A stretch of 64,000 nt of DNA from a virus, in the IMG/VR virus record IMGVR_UViG_3300037010_000793, positions 1-64,000 of that record, one strand, 5' to 3'. The number at the start of each line of letters is the position of its first letter. Within the stretch, counting starts at the first letter, position 1. The notes under the pieces were generated by a model. That model saw only the letters and a list, made by a program, of their open reading frames with translations, had not been told where the DNA came from and made no database searches. Below are positions 35,717 through 43,888 of this stretch, one piece after another. The translations under genes and the position numbers were made by a program.

Positions 35717-36616
35717 CTAAACTGCCATCTTAATGTTTTCAGCGCCTAAAGTAGGACCCTTAACACAATTTGAAACTACAATGTCTGACCACTGTGTAGA
35801 CAGCACATCTTGTAGAGTTTTTATCTCTTTATCTTCCTTAACATCGCATATAGGCTCGTTAAGATATGCAGCTGCACCGCGACAATGATAGTCTAATAAC
35901 TCATCGACAATTGGCTGCTGGTTTTCATAGTAGTGTGCATTTGCTACATTAAGACGAATATTGCCCATTTTATAACCAAGCGCTCGACTAAACAACAACA
36001 ACCAAAAGAAGCTAAAAGCTAAATTATAAGGCGCTCCGTACGGGTAGTCGTTTGATCTAGATGTAACATCCAAATTCAATACCCCGTTAATATACACAAA
36101 GTTATATGCATAAAAACAAGGTTCAAGAGCCATATCATTTTTATCGTTTGGATTCCAGATAGAAATTACATATCGGCGTGAGGTTGGATTATCGCGAAGA
36201 CCTTCAAACACTTCCTTTACTTGGTCAGTTACACCGCCAAATGATCTAAACTGGTAACCATAAGCTCGACCAATGTTATTTTCAGGTGTATCAAGCATTC
36301 CCCTTGAGTCAAGAAACTCTCTAGTTGAATTACCGTCCCAGATATGAATATTCTTTTCCTGAAGTTCAGTAACGTCAGTTGAACCTCGAAGCATCCACAT
36401 CAACTCTTCAAACGCAATACGTGGTGCAAATGAACGGCATTGAATAAACGGAGCATACTTATTTTGTGTATGAAAGCGAGTTGTAAGACCAAACATTTGC
36501 TTGCTTCTACCTACTGACGTTCTATCGCTTTGCCATTCGCCCATGGTGTTAATAACATGTAAATTCAATAAGTAGACATGTTCAACCACATTGTTGTTTG
36601 CGTAATATGCCAGCAT
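35717..36616 (-). CDS. td: Thymidylate synthase
   Basis: A 299-residue protein. Catalytic Cys167 is in EPCFYAYNF. It has RGSTDVTELQEKNIHIWDGN and SRSNDYPYGAPYNLAFSFFW, keeping Asn198, which in thymidylate synthase selects uracil. T4 gp42 has Asp there, so this is not a dCMP hydroxymethylase. The Cys is followed by Phe instead of the usual His. It makes dTMP for a DNA-rich phage. The ATG overlaps the PRPP synthetase stop (TAATG). Confidence 0.92.
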   Translation of the reverse strand: MLAYYANNNVVEHVYLLNLHVINTMGEWQSDRTSVGRSKQMFGLTTRFHTQNKYAPFIQCRSFAPRIAFEELMWMLRGSTDVTELQEKNIHIWDGNSTREFLDSRGMLDTPENNIGRAYGYQFRSFGGVTDQVKEVFEGLRDNPTSRRYVISIWNPNDKNDMALEPCFYAYNFVYINGVLNLDVTSRSNDYPYGAPYNLAFSFFWLLLFSRALGYKMGNIRLNVANAHYYENQQPIVDELLDYHCRGAAAYLNEPICDVKEDKEIKTLQDVLSTQWSDIVVSNCVKGPTLGAENIKMAV

Positions 36617-37470
36617 TATGAGCTCATTTCGTTATAACATAAAACATCATCATACATGCTAAGAGCTTCTATACCCTTAGAGTAGATACCATGCGTTGTC
36701 CATAGAATAGTGCGATCACCTGGTTTTAATTGATGTTTAAACGCGTCATGTAAAGCAATAAAAGTACCACCGCCATCGCAAATGTCATCAACAACCAAAA
36801 CAGTCTTTGCTAAATCACTTGAAAAATCAGGAACGATAATCGATTCAATCTTACCTGTTATATAATCACGTCGTTTAACAGCTTGAATTAATGTAACATC
36901 ATAATTGTGACTGACTAGAACATTTGCAATCTTCTCAGTTTTCTTAGATGCACCATTGTCTGGTGAAATTAGTACAACTCGTTTTTCAGTTAAGCTCAGT
37001 TTGTTATAATAAAACGAATGATCAAACGCTCGCTCTTGGCTTAGTACGTTTAGAACACCTACCTTAAACATTCCAGCTAGTACATCGCTATGAGGATCTG
37101 CTACTGTAATTGTTTTAAAACCAATGTTATTAATCAAATTAGCATACACTAATAAACCATAAGACTCGCCGCTAATTTCTGTTCGGTCTTGACGAGCAGC
37201 AGGGAAATAAGGCATATTAAGATGGATATCAACTTTGGGTTGCACTCGTTTAATAGCATCATAAATTAATGATAAACTTGTGATATCGTCAGACCCGCTG
37301 AATTTACAGTATACATCAACATAATCAAATAATTCAAACGATGGGTTTCCGCTTAACCAATTAGGCACAGTTACTTTAACCTGTAATTCACCTGCAGGGA
37401 ACTTAATTAGTTCAAATGGCATGGAATGTATAGTGGACCCTTCATACATAATATAGATTGCTTTAATCAT
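36616..37470 (-). CDS. Ribose-phosphate pyrophosphokinase-like
   Basis: A 284-residue protein (bacterial PrsA about 315). It has MPYFPAARQDR, TVADPHSDVLAGMF, LISPDNGASKKTEKIANVL and the PRPP loop VLVVDDICDGGGTFIAL. It makes PRPP from ribose-5-phosphate and ATP, which feeds NAMPT and nucleotide synthesis. The NARP1 enzyme Adps has the same fold and makes ADP-ribose pyrophosphate, so that role is an alternative. It is translationally coupled to thymidylate synthase. Confidence 0.87.
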   Translation of the reverse strand: MIKAIYIMYEGSTIHSMPFELIKFPAGELQVKVTVPNWLSGNPSFELFDYVDVYCKFSGSDDITSLSLIYDAIKRVQPKVDIHLNMPYFPAARQDRTEISGESYGLLVYANLINNIGFKTITVADPHSDVLAGMFKVGVLNVLSQERAFDHSFYYNKLSLTEKRVVLISPDNGASKKTEKIANVLVSHNYDVTLIQAVKRRDYITGKIESIIVPDFSSDLAKTVLVVDDICDGGGTFIALHDAFKHQLKPGDRTILWTTHGIYSKGIEALSMYDDVLCYNEMSS

Positions 37471-37526
37471 AACTTACCTTTATAAGCAACATGGTTTAAA
37501 AATTGAATTAACGAGGCATACTTGTT

Positions 37527-37715
37527 CTAATAATCAAAATAATGACTGATTTTAACACCGCGCTGAGGTTTTGTATTGCGCTTAACGTCATGTTCAGCGC
37601 CAGACTTTCGTTTAACATTTTTTAGTTTATGTCGAGCTCGGTCTTTAACGTCAGACGAATCGACAAAACGGTCAAAAGAGTCAAAGCTATCTGAATAATC
37701 TAATTGTGTTTCCAC
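37527..37715 (-). CDS. Small basic protein
   Basis: A 62-residue protein from a GTG start with GGAAG 6 bases upstream. It begins METQLDYSDSFDSFDRFVDS and then is rich in K and R (RARHKLKNVKRKSG). It may bind nucleic acid. Not recognised. Confidence 0.65.
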   Translation of the reverse strand: METQLDYSDSFDSFDRFVDSSDVKDRARHKLKNVKRKSGAEHDVKRNTKPQRGVKISHYFDY

Positions 37716-37759
37716 TTTATACTTCCTACGTTATGTTAATATAGATTTAATATAGATTT

Positions 37760-37788
37760 ATTATAATACATGTATGCTCATAAGTAAA
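37760..37788 (-). promoter_or_regulatory. Early-type promoter (TTTACT-N17-TATAAT)
   Basis: Reads into the small basic gene and the nucleotide-metabolism operon (PRPP synthetase, TS, DHFR). Confidence 0.8.
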
Positions 37789-37805
37789 CATATTTTGTAA
37801 CTGAA

Positions 37806-38570
37806 TTAAAATGGATCGGATTTATCTATCATATCAGCAATCCTTACACTAGTAACATCAACAATCTTACATGTTACCATCTCAACTGTGATGGTGTTAA
37901 TGGTTTCTGTTGAAATATCAACAATACTAATTTTACCAGTTCTATAAAATCCAGTGTCTAAGAATATTTGCTTGCCCATCTTTTTAGGCTCTTTGACAAT
38001 AGTATGACCAGTGAATAAGTAATCAATTCCTATAACATCAACTTCAATCTTAGCAGAATGAACCAAACGACCCCAAATAAAACCTTGTGCGCAGAATGTA
38101 TCTCTTGCGTCGTAAGCGCTGGTAATCTCATCCCAATATTCAATATTAGCAGGTAGCTCAGCGTGAACGATGCCATATTTGCGATTATTAAATTCAATAT
38201 CGATTGCGCTAGGTAATTCGTTGATGATTGATTGAAGGTGTCTAACAACTTTAACCTTGTGCGGTAATCCGCTGGTAAGCATGTCATATACCCACTTGTT
38301 ACCATTACCTACATTACCAAAGTATTCATTAAGGATCATCAGCTCGTGATTGCCAATCACTGTCTTAAACCAGGGGCATTTATATAAACTAATTGATAGG
38401 ACATTATCAGTTCCTCGATCGACAACATCACCTACACAGAATAGACGGTCTTTTTCATAATCAAATTTAATATGATCTAGCGCAGCTATCAGTTCCTCAT
38501 AGCAACCGTGAATATCACCACAAACATAATCTTTACCGTCTACATTTTCATAGTAAGATTCTAATTTCAT
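37806..38570 (-). CDS. PPP-type metallophosphatase
   Basis: A 254-residue protein with the three core motifs: GDIHG (18-22), GDVVDRG (47-53) and GNHE (73-76), then HAELP and GHT motifs later. Relatives are lambda PP and Ap4A hydrolase. It removes phosphate from proteins or dinucleotides. T4 lacks this one, but several large phages carry it. It lies just downstream of the sigma factor. Confidence 0.9.
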   Translation of the reverse strand: MKLESYYENVDGKDYVCGDIHGCYEELIAALDHIKFDYEKDRLFCVGDVVDRGTDNVLSISLYKCPWFKTVIGNHELMILNEYFGNVGNGNKWVYDMLTSGLPHKVKVVRHLQSIINELPSAIDIEFNNRKYGIVHAELPANIEYWDEITSAYDARDTFCAQGFIWGRLVHSAKIEVDVIGIDYLFTGHTIVKEPKKMGKQIFLDTGFYRTGKISIVDISTETINTITVEMVTCKIVDVTSVRIADMIDKSDPF

Positions 38571-38582
38571 GTTAATCCTTAT

Positions 38583-39407
38583 CTAAGCAACTAAGTGCGA
38601 TAATTGACTTCGCAACTTCTTTACAACTGTTCTAAAAATTTCATCAACCCGCTGATGGCTAACGCCTAGCTCAATAGCAATCTCTTTTAGAGTCATTTTA
38701 TCTTCATCAATTAAACGTTTTTGAATTACAAACCGCTCCCGCTCATTGAATTTATCTAACGCGCCGTGAACTTTGTTGAGAATATTAAGTTCATTGTCTT
38801 CTGTTATCGCAATTGATTCAGGGTTAGAGTCAAAATCAGGAACCTCAACTACCGTTTCTTCATTGTCATATAGTTGATATGTTGATTCAATTTTAGCGCT
38901 TAATCTAATATCCATCTCAATTACATCTTCTACTTTTACGTTCAATTGAGCAGCAATCTTATTAGCGTCTTCAATCGTAATTGGAAGATTGCTTTTCTTT
39001 AGCGATTTTAGATTGAAGAAAAGCTTTTGTTGTGATTTAGTAGTAGCGATCTTCATAATATGAACATTGTTCAAAATATAATCATACAGTTCAGCTTTAA
39101 CGTAGTAACCAGCAAAGGTCATTAACCGGACACCTTGCATTGGGTTAAACTTCCTAACTGCTTTCATTAAGCCAATTGAACCTTCTTGAATTAGATCAAT
39201 AAGCGGTAAGTTATACCCTTTAAAGAGCGATGCAATTGTGATAATATTCTTGAGATTATGAATTACTAGCTTCTCTGCAGCAAATAAATCATTATTTGTG
39301 ATATAACGATTAGCTAACGAATATTCTTCATCTTTAGATAGATCAGGGAAGGATTTGATATGTGCAATATACTGATTATTTTCAGATTGAATGGTTATTG
39401 AGCTCAT
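38583..39407 (-). CDS. Sigma factor of the RpoH (sigma32) type
   Basis: A 274-residue protein, about E. coli RpoH size (284). Region 1.2 to 2: IAHIKSFPDLSKDEEYSLAN, DLIQEGSIGLMKAVRKFNPM and RLMTFAGYYVKAELYDYI. The RpoH box QQKLFFNLK is at 126-134. Region 4 helix-turn-helix: ERERFVIQKRLI then TLKEIAIELGVSHQRVDEIF. The E. coli degradation-control residues L47, A50 and I54 align with L, A and V here. T4 gp55 is shorter and lacks this box. It may direct phage late or middle transcription or exploit host heat-shock promoters. Confidence 0.92.
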   Translation of the reverse strand: MSSITIQSENNQYIAHIKSFPDLSKDEEYSLANRYITNNDLFAAEKLVIHNLKNIITIASLFKGYNLPLIDLIQEGSIGLMKAVRKFNPMQGVRLMTFAGYYVKAELYDYILNNVHIMKIATTKSQQKLFFNLKSLKKSNLPITIEDANKIAAQLNVKVEDVIEMDIRLSAKIESTYQLYDNEETVVEVPDFDSNPESIAITEDNELNILNKVHGALDKFNERERFVIQKRLIDEDKMTLKEIAIELGVSHQRVDEIFRTVVKKLRSQLSHLVA

Positions 39408-39463
39408 TTTGCTTTCCTATTACTTGCTTATCTTTAATTATAACCTATCAAATCTTGTCTCTA

Positions 39464-39515
39464 TGAGGTTCAATTCAAAAATATGTATATTCTATTAGCT
39501 TTTTGAATTGAACAA
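39464..39515. repeat. Hairpin repeat, copy 2
   Basis: GTTCAATTCAAAA and TTTTGAATTGAAC form a 13-base perfect stem around ATATGTATATTCTATTAGC. Loop and flanks match copy 1 at 27366. Here it lies in the leader of the sigma-factor gene, 57-110 bases upstream of its start. Confidence 0.6.
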
Positions 39516-39805
39516 CGCGATGACAGTTTAATGAGTTTAAACACACTGCCTGTTTTAACGAATAACAGACCATTATCACGACGTTCAATATCTTTATAAT
39601 ATGACCCTGTCAGCTTCATCCATGATTTACTAGCCGGGAATATAAAGAAGCTTCATGCTCGACAAGAGTTTCTACACGTAATGAGTTTGTATTCAGTTTA
39701 ACCCCTGTATTGTTTCCTATCAGATGTAAACTTAAAATTACTAAACCGATCCTCTGTTAACTTTACACTGCTTCGTAATGCTTCTTTAACTTCTTGCTTT
39801 GTCAC
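39470..39805 (-). pseudogene. Decayed small gene with two frameshifts
   Basis: A GTG at 39805 (TKQEVKEALRSSVKLTED) has a ribosome site and an upstream promoter. The frame breaks at a G-run (39702-39705), continues in another frame as VKLNTNSLRVETLVEHEASL, and breaks again, continuing as SKSWMKLTGSYYKDIERRDN and LLFVKTGSVFKLIKL. Joining these by two single-base corrections gives about 112 codons. The end overlaps hairpin copy 2. It may be a dead gene or a damaged assembly. Confidence 0.45.
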
Positions 39806-39838
39806 GTTGCGTTACCTATGTATTAGTTTGTTGTAAAC

Positions 39839-39867
39839 ATTATAACATAAAATAAAGCAAAGATAAA
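39839..39867 (-). promoter_or_regulatory. Early-type promoter (TTTATC-N17-TATAAT)
   Basis: Reads into the decayed gene at 39470-39805. The -35 is slightly degenerate. Confidence 0.65.
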
Positions 39868-39882
39868 CTATTTTTAATAAAA

Positions 39883-40518
39883 TTATTCACATTCGTCTAA
39901 CGTAACATCAACTTCATAGTCTGCTAGTTCTGAGTTCTTATTAATAACGTCCAACTTTTTAGATAAAGAGTCTAACATTTCGAGAGCTTGGGCCAGTTTT
40001 ACGTTCGACGCTTGTAATATGTTACCTGCATCGTTAAAGTGATTTGCTATAGTCTCAAGCTCGCTGACACTAATATCAGTAATAGAAAGAGTCTTAGCTA
40101 AACGATGAAACGCATACACCTTCGTAAACATATTCAGCGCAGAAGGTATTCTTTCATCTATATTATCCACGGTTAATATAGATACGACCCAGGCTGAATC
40201 AGGGTCGTGAACCCACCAATAGTTAGCGTGTTTACTTACATAGGTCTTACCAAGCATTGTATAAAGCTTTGACGTGATCGGGTATAGTTTTGAAGTTTCA
40301 TCGATGAGATGAGGCATCAGCGAGTCTTTGATAGCGTTTACGGTTGACTGGTTGTTTATTAAGTCAATCGCCACTTCTTCATACTGTGTCTCGATTGAAT
40401 TGTATTTTTCATGTGATGCTTTATTCGTCTGCTGTTCAAGCTTGAGCGCAATATTGGCTACATCTAAGCGTTGCATTATAATGCGACTATATTCGCTTAG
40501 CTTAATTTTAACTACCAT
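39883..40518 (-). CDS. Hypothetical protein
   Basis: A 211-residue protein, mostly helical with coiled-coil stretches (LKLEQQTNKASHEKYNSIET). WWVHDPDSAWVVSILTVDN is in the middle. It ends with an acidic tail. Not recognised. Confidence 0.7.
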   Translation of the reverse strand: MVVKIKLSEYSRIIMQRLDVANIALKLEQQTNKASHEKYNSIETQYEEVAIDLINNQSTVNAIKDSLMPHLIDETSKLYPITSKLYTMLGKTYVSKHANYWWVHDPDSAWVVSILTVDNIDERIPSALNMFTKVYAFHRLAKTLSITDISVSELETIANHFNDAGNILQASNVKLAQALEMLDSLSKKLDVINKNSELADYEVDVTLDECE

Positions 40519-40908
40519 TGCTCTGTTCCTTTTATTTGACTAATCTTATTAATGATGTATATACTTCCCCGGCTTCGTTCAGTAGAATAATGTTAACCTT
40601 TAACTTGGTTACATTACAATTCTGCATTTTAATTATAACAAATGTCTAAGAATTTTTAAACTTATATAAAACTATTAAGTTGTATTACGTGATTTTTAAG
40701 AAGTGGTTTTATAAACTGGTGCTCGCCAAGAATTGACGGTTAGAAAACAATAAGTATATTAATCTTTTCTGAGATAATTAAGCCAGACAATTCTGGGTAT
40801 GTGTCTGTGTCAATTCGTTATACGCATTAAAAAGGTAAGGCTGATTTATATTCTTAAACAATATCCAATCTAACGTGTTCACTCTGATTCAGTTAATAGC
40901 ATTGTAAA
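40519..40908. other. Intergenic region with promoter, no intact gene
   Basis: A promoter (TTTAAA-N17-TATAAT) is at 40632-40660. Immediately after it a 31-codon frame (40532-40627, MQNCNVTKLKVNIILLNEAG) is open, but its ATG is at the expected transcript start, so translation is doubtful. From 40661 to 40908 I see only short broken minus-strand frames, one reading IDTDTYPELSGLIISEK, probably the remains of a gene. Confidence 0.5.
40632..40660 (-). promoter_or_regulatory. Early-type promoter (TTTAAA-N17-TATAAT)
   Basis: Reads into the 39883-40518 gene through a leader of about 110 bases. Confidence 0.65.
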
Positions 40909-41379
40909 TTATAATAATTCAATTTCTTTTGGCGCTATTTTAATATTCTTCTTAACTAGCACTTCCTCTTCTTTTAAAGCTGAGTCAACAGAACGTGGAT
41001 CTAAACCAACGCCACCAGTAAACAACGCATAATTATAAATGTCTAGTATGCTTTGTGTCTTAGATATATTCTTTGTTATAAGAACAGGTACTAAATCTTT
41101 TTTCTTTGCTGTGGTATATTTGGTATCTTTTGTAAATTTAATGGCCATTGTTTTAGATTTTGACCATGATGTATACTTATCAAATACCATTCTACCTTCA
41201 GCTGCGAGCTCAATAAACTCAGGTGTGACCAACATACCACGATACAATTTACCGGTAAATCTGAAATGATCTGGTACGTTAATAGCTTTCGCTAACTGAT
41301 CTGCATACTTCTGATCATTATCAGAAAGCCATTTATCCAAAGTATCGGTGAATTCTTTTGAGAAACATTGTAGTGCCAT
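40909..41379 (-). CDS. Mono-ADP-ribosyltransferase (R-S-E class)
   Basis: A 156-residue protein. It has the arginine of GKLYRGML (R47), the STS-like element DKYTSWSKSKTMAIKF (near S71), and the catalytic ExE in LKEEEVLVKKN (E137-E139). These are the R-S-E residues of arginine-specific toxins and phage enzymes Alt, ModA and ModB. T4 uses such enzymes to ADP-ribosylate host RNA polymerase and other proteins early in infection. It uses NAD, which the same phage can salvage. It is too short to be a virion Alt. Confidence 0.82.
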   Translation of the reverse strand: MALQCFSKEFTDTLDKWLSDNDQKYADQLAKAINVPDHFRFTGKLYRGMLVTPEFIELAAEGRMVFDKYTSWSKSKTMAIKFTKDTKYTTAKKKDLVPVLITKNISKTQSILDIYNYALFTGGVGLDPRSVDSALKEEEVLVKKNIKIAPKEIELL

Positions 41380-41432
41380 TAAACTATACCAAATTATATA
41401 ATTAACTTATTTATCACTACAGTTAATAGATA

Positions 41433-41687
41433 TCACTTGATATTTGTTAATGCAGTACCTTTTTCTGAGATAATATTAATTTCATTTTTATTCATGATTG
41501 CCGACCTTGCTTTACGAATCTTTTGAATTGCAGATTCAACACCGCCATTAAAGAATACCTGCGCTTCTGTTAACATTACCTGATCTTCTGGTAATTTAAT
41601 TTTTAACGACGTGATCTCTGTAATTAGCTCAGATAATAATGCTTCATCTGTACTTGATTCATGATTACAACTTAAGATATGTTTCAT
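41433..41687 (-). CDS. Hypothetical protein
   Basis: An 84-residue helical protein (TDEALLSELITEITSLKIKL). It overlaps the next gene by 4 bases. Not recognised. Confidence 0.7.
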   Translation of the reverse strand: MKHILSCNHESSTDEALLSELITEITSLKIKLPEDQVMLTEAQVFFNGGVESAIQKIRKARSAIMNKNEINIISEKGTALTNIK

Positions 41688-41983
41688 TTTGGCTCCGTTG
41701 TTGACTTAACAGCCTTAACCCGGCGTTGTGTTTTATTTCTCTTTATTGAAACTATAACATTCTTCATAAACGTCAATTCTTTACCAATTAACGCAGACTT
41801 ATCTAGTTGTTTAATAGCATCATTACATACTAATCTGATAAGATAATTCTTTAACTCACCTGTTAATTCAGCGTTATTAATTTGATTACATTTACATGCG
41901 CATAACGATGTTACCGACTCAACATAGGCAAGACGTTTTGGTTTGCCGGCTAGTATAACTTTCAGGGTTTCTAAATTATTCAT
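41684..41983 (-). CDS. Hypothetical protein
   Basis: A 99-residue protein with several cysteines (SVTSLCACKCNQINN) and a basic C-terminus (KRNKTQRRVKAVKS). The cysteines might bind metal. It overlaps genes on both sides by 4 bases, so the three form a coupled set. Not recognised. Confidence 0.7.
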   Translation of the reverse strand: MNNLETLKVILAGKPKRLAYVESVTSLCACKCNQINNAELTGELKNYLIRLVCNDAIKQLDKSALIGKELTFMKNVIVSIKRNKTQRRVKAVKSTTEPK

Positions 41984-42417
41984 TTCAGTCCTTTGAGCAG
42001 CAAGTTGTACGACGTAGTCTTTAACGATACGACTTTAGTTGAAGAATGAATAATTCTATAAGCTAACATATCAGCTGTGATCAGCATTGCGTTAGGAACC
42101 TCATCAAAGAATACATAATCGTAAGATGATTTGCCACGCCAGATATCTTTGTTATCCATGAATTTGCCGTTACCATCGTAAGAGACATAATCGCACGGTA
42201 AACAATGTTTACAATCTTTAGCACGGGCAACATAAAGAATTTTACGATCCGCTAATAACCCGCTTGAAATAATCTCTTCGATTGTGGTAGTCTTTCCATA
42301 ACGTCTAGGAAGATTTAACTCAAGGAAATTCAATTCAAAGAAAAAACAAACAGGGTCTCTGTCACCAAATAATAAAAATTGTTTGATCATATCTGTCAAT
42401 AACTTGTTTGTATTCAT
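41980..42417 (-). CDS. P-loop ATPase-like protein
   Basis: 145 residues from ATG 42417, chosen because AGGAG precedes it by 5 bases; a longer frame exists. NLPRRYGKTTTIEEI is a Walker A-like motif and SYDYVFFDEVPNAM is Walker B-like. This resembles the ATPase core of terminase or helicase-type proteins but is very short. Cysteines KDCKHCLPCDYV might bind zinc. Likely a single ATPase domain. Confidence 0.7.
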   Translation of the reverse strand: MNTNKLLTDMIKQFLLFGDRDPVCFFFELNFLELNLPRRYGKTTTIEEIISSGLLADRKILYVARAKDCKHCLPCDYVSYDGNGKFMDNKDIWRGKSSYDYVFFDEVPNAMLITADMLAYRIIHSSTKVVSLKTTSYNLLLKGLK

Positions 42418-42457
42418 AATTACTCCTAGTGAAATATTTGAAGTTGATGGATGCAAC

Positions 42458-42709
42458 TCACTTTGCGAATTTAATAATTTGATAAGATGTTACTTCACAG
42501 CTATCAAAAAACGGCTTAAGCGTACTATAAGTTCTACCTTGTTCTGCAGTAACACCGTGATATTTTGTGTCAACTCTAATTACATCGTGTGCATCAAACC
42601 AAATATCATCGCAATAAGGGACAAACCCAACTCGAATTGTTGGCTCTGCATGTTCTTTCACAACATCGCTCATAACAACAGAGAATAGCTTAAAAATATA
42701 GTAAAGCAT
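42458..42709 (-). CDS. Hypothetical protein
   Basis: An 83-residue protein from ATG 42709 with GGATTAATG upstream; an internal ATG at residue 13 (MSDVVKEHAEPT) is also possible. It contains VGFVPYCDDIWFDAHDVIRV. Not recognised. It lies 5 bases after the next gene. Confidence 0.65.
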   Translation of the reverse strand: MLYYIFKLFSVVMSDVVKEHAEPTIRVGFVPYCDDIWFDAHDVIRVDTKYHGVTAEQGRTYSTLKPFFDSCEVTSYQIIKFAK

Positions 42710-42714
42710 TTACA

Positions 42715-43107
42715 TTAATCCAAAATAATCTGATAAACTTCATCACTTAATCCTTCTCTATTAAGAGAATGTATTTTTGAGTCTAGAATTGTACTTACAT
42801 ACCAGGAATGGTTACCAGGAACAAAACGTCGACTGATTACAACGATAACATTCTTATACCTAAGCTCAATAGTACAGTACCGTCCTTGAACCATTGCAAA
42901 AATAAGCTCGCATAGCTTATGCCTATATGTTTTATTGAGTGCATCAAAGCAATAATCGACAGATAAACGACGTTGCTTAGCACGACTTAATATATGATCA
43001 CGTGCTAATCCAAAATCAATACTAACTGAATTTAATAACGATTTATACTTATTGCAAACAATGTTAAATGAGTTAATATAAACATCGTCAATAGTTTTAG
43101 CTGCCAT
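42715..43107 (-). CDS. Hypothetical protein
   Basis: A 130-residue protein: helical start, then RAKQRRLSVDYCFDALNKTY and RYKNVIVVISRRFVPGNHSW. Not recognised. Confidence 0.7.
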   Translation of the reverse strand: MAAKTIDDVYINSFNIVCNKYKSLLNSVSIDFGLARDHILSRAKQRRLSVDYCFDALNKTYRHKLCELIFAMVQGRYCTIELRYKNVIVVISRRFVPGNHSWYVSTILDSKIHSLNREGLSDEVYQIILD

Positions 43108-43184
43108 ATTATTACCTTTTATTATGTTTCAAAAACTAAGCAAGTAAGTTATTGTTTATCCAAAATGTCTAACAAAATTAACAT

Positions 43185-43487
43185 CTAGATATCTTGATAA
43201 TCCCATGCGTTAGGAGTATGGTGTTTAACGAAATGTTTATAAGCTAGTTGAGAGGTTGCAACAACTCTTTCTTCAAAATCGCCTTTAACTACTCCATGTT
43301 CTGGATGAACTGCGTTAAAACGGTTAACCCATTTAAAGTAATCCTCCGACACTTTACCTGTAATTGTCCAACCAGAATCATTCTCACCTAAGTGCTCAGG
43401 ATCTAATGTGCAAGCTGAATAAAAATGAAATTGAGCTTTTAAGTCATCTTCAGTTAAGTCAACAACCCATTGCTTGTTATTCTTCAC
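43185..43487 (-). CDS. Hypothetical protein
   Basis: 100 residues from a GTG start at 43487, chosen because GGGAGG precedes it by 6 bases and overlap with the upstream gene falls to 11 bases. ATG 43508 or 43544 would also be in frame. Contains SEDYFKWVNRFNAVHPEHGV. Not recognised. Confidence 0.65.
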   Translation of the reverse strand: MKNNKQWVVDLTEDDLKAQFHFYSACTLDPEHLGENDSGWTITGKVSEDYFKWVNRFNAVHPEHGVVKGDFEERVVATSQLAYKHFVKHHTPNAWDYQDI

Positions 43488-43851
43488 AGCAATCCTCCCA
43501 ACCTTCATAGCTAAACTCGTTGTAATGAACAGGGAATTTAGCAAAGTTGTTAAGGTAAATTGTCATCTTGTTTGATGGGTAAAATTCACCGTTATCTTCA
43601 ACAAAGATATAGGTTACTGCAAATCTGATCATTTTTTGTAATTCATTCAGACCTGAATCAGCATGAAGCATACGACGAAAATAGTAGATTGCATCAAGTT
43701 TACTATTTGCAACCATTGACTTATAATGATCTTTAATATTATTGTTTCGATAATCAATAGATAAACACAATTTAGCGTATTGATTTACAGTTAAATTATC
43801 TTTTGCTACATTTTCATCTAGATATAACATTGAAATTGAGCAGATATACAT
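43477..43851 (-). CDS. Hypothetical protein
   Basis: A 124-residue protein with AGGAAG upstream. It is mostly helical (NVAKDNLTVNQYAKLCLSID). Its end overlaps the next gene by 11 bases. Not recognised. Confidence 0.7.
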   Translation of the reverse strand: MYICSISMLYLDENVAKDNLTVNQYAKLCLSIDYRNNNIKDHYKSMVANSKLDAIYYFRRMLHADSGLNELQKMIRFAVTYIFVEDNGEFYPSNKMTIYLNNFAKFPVHYNEFSYEGWEDCCEE

Positions 43852-43888
43852 TTTATTTCTTCCTATTGTCTTGTTTGGGCTAAAGCTA

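Noticed and set aside
35717-36616. dCMP hydroxymethylase (hypermodified DNA)
   Set aside because: The Asn that selects uracil is kept (GAPYN), so it is thymidylate synthase; no glucosyltransferase or other modification gene is in the window.
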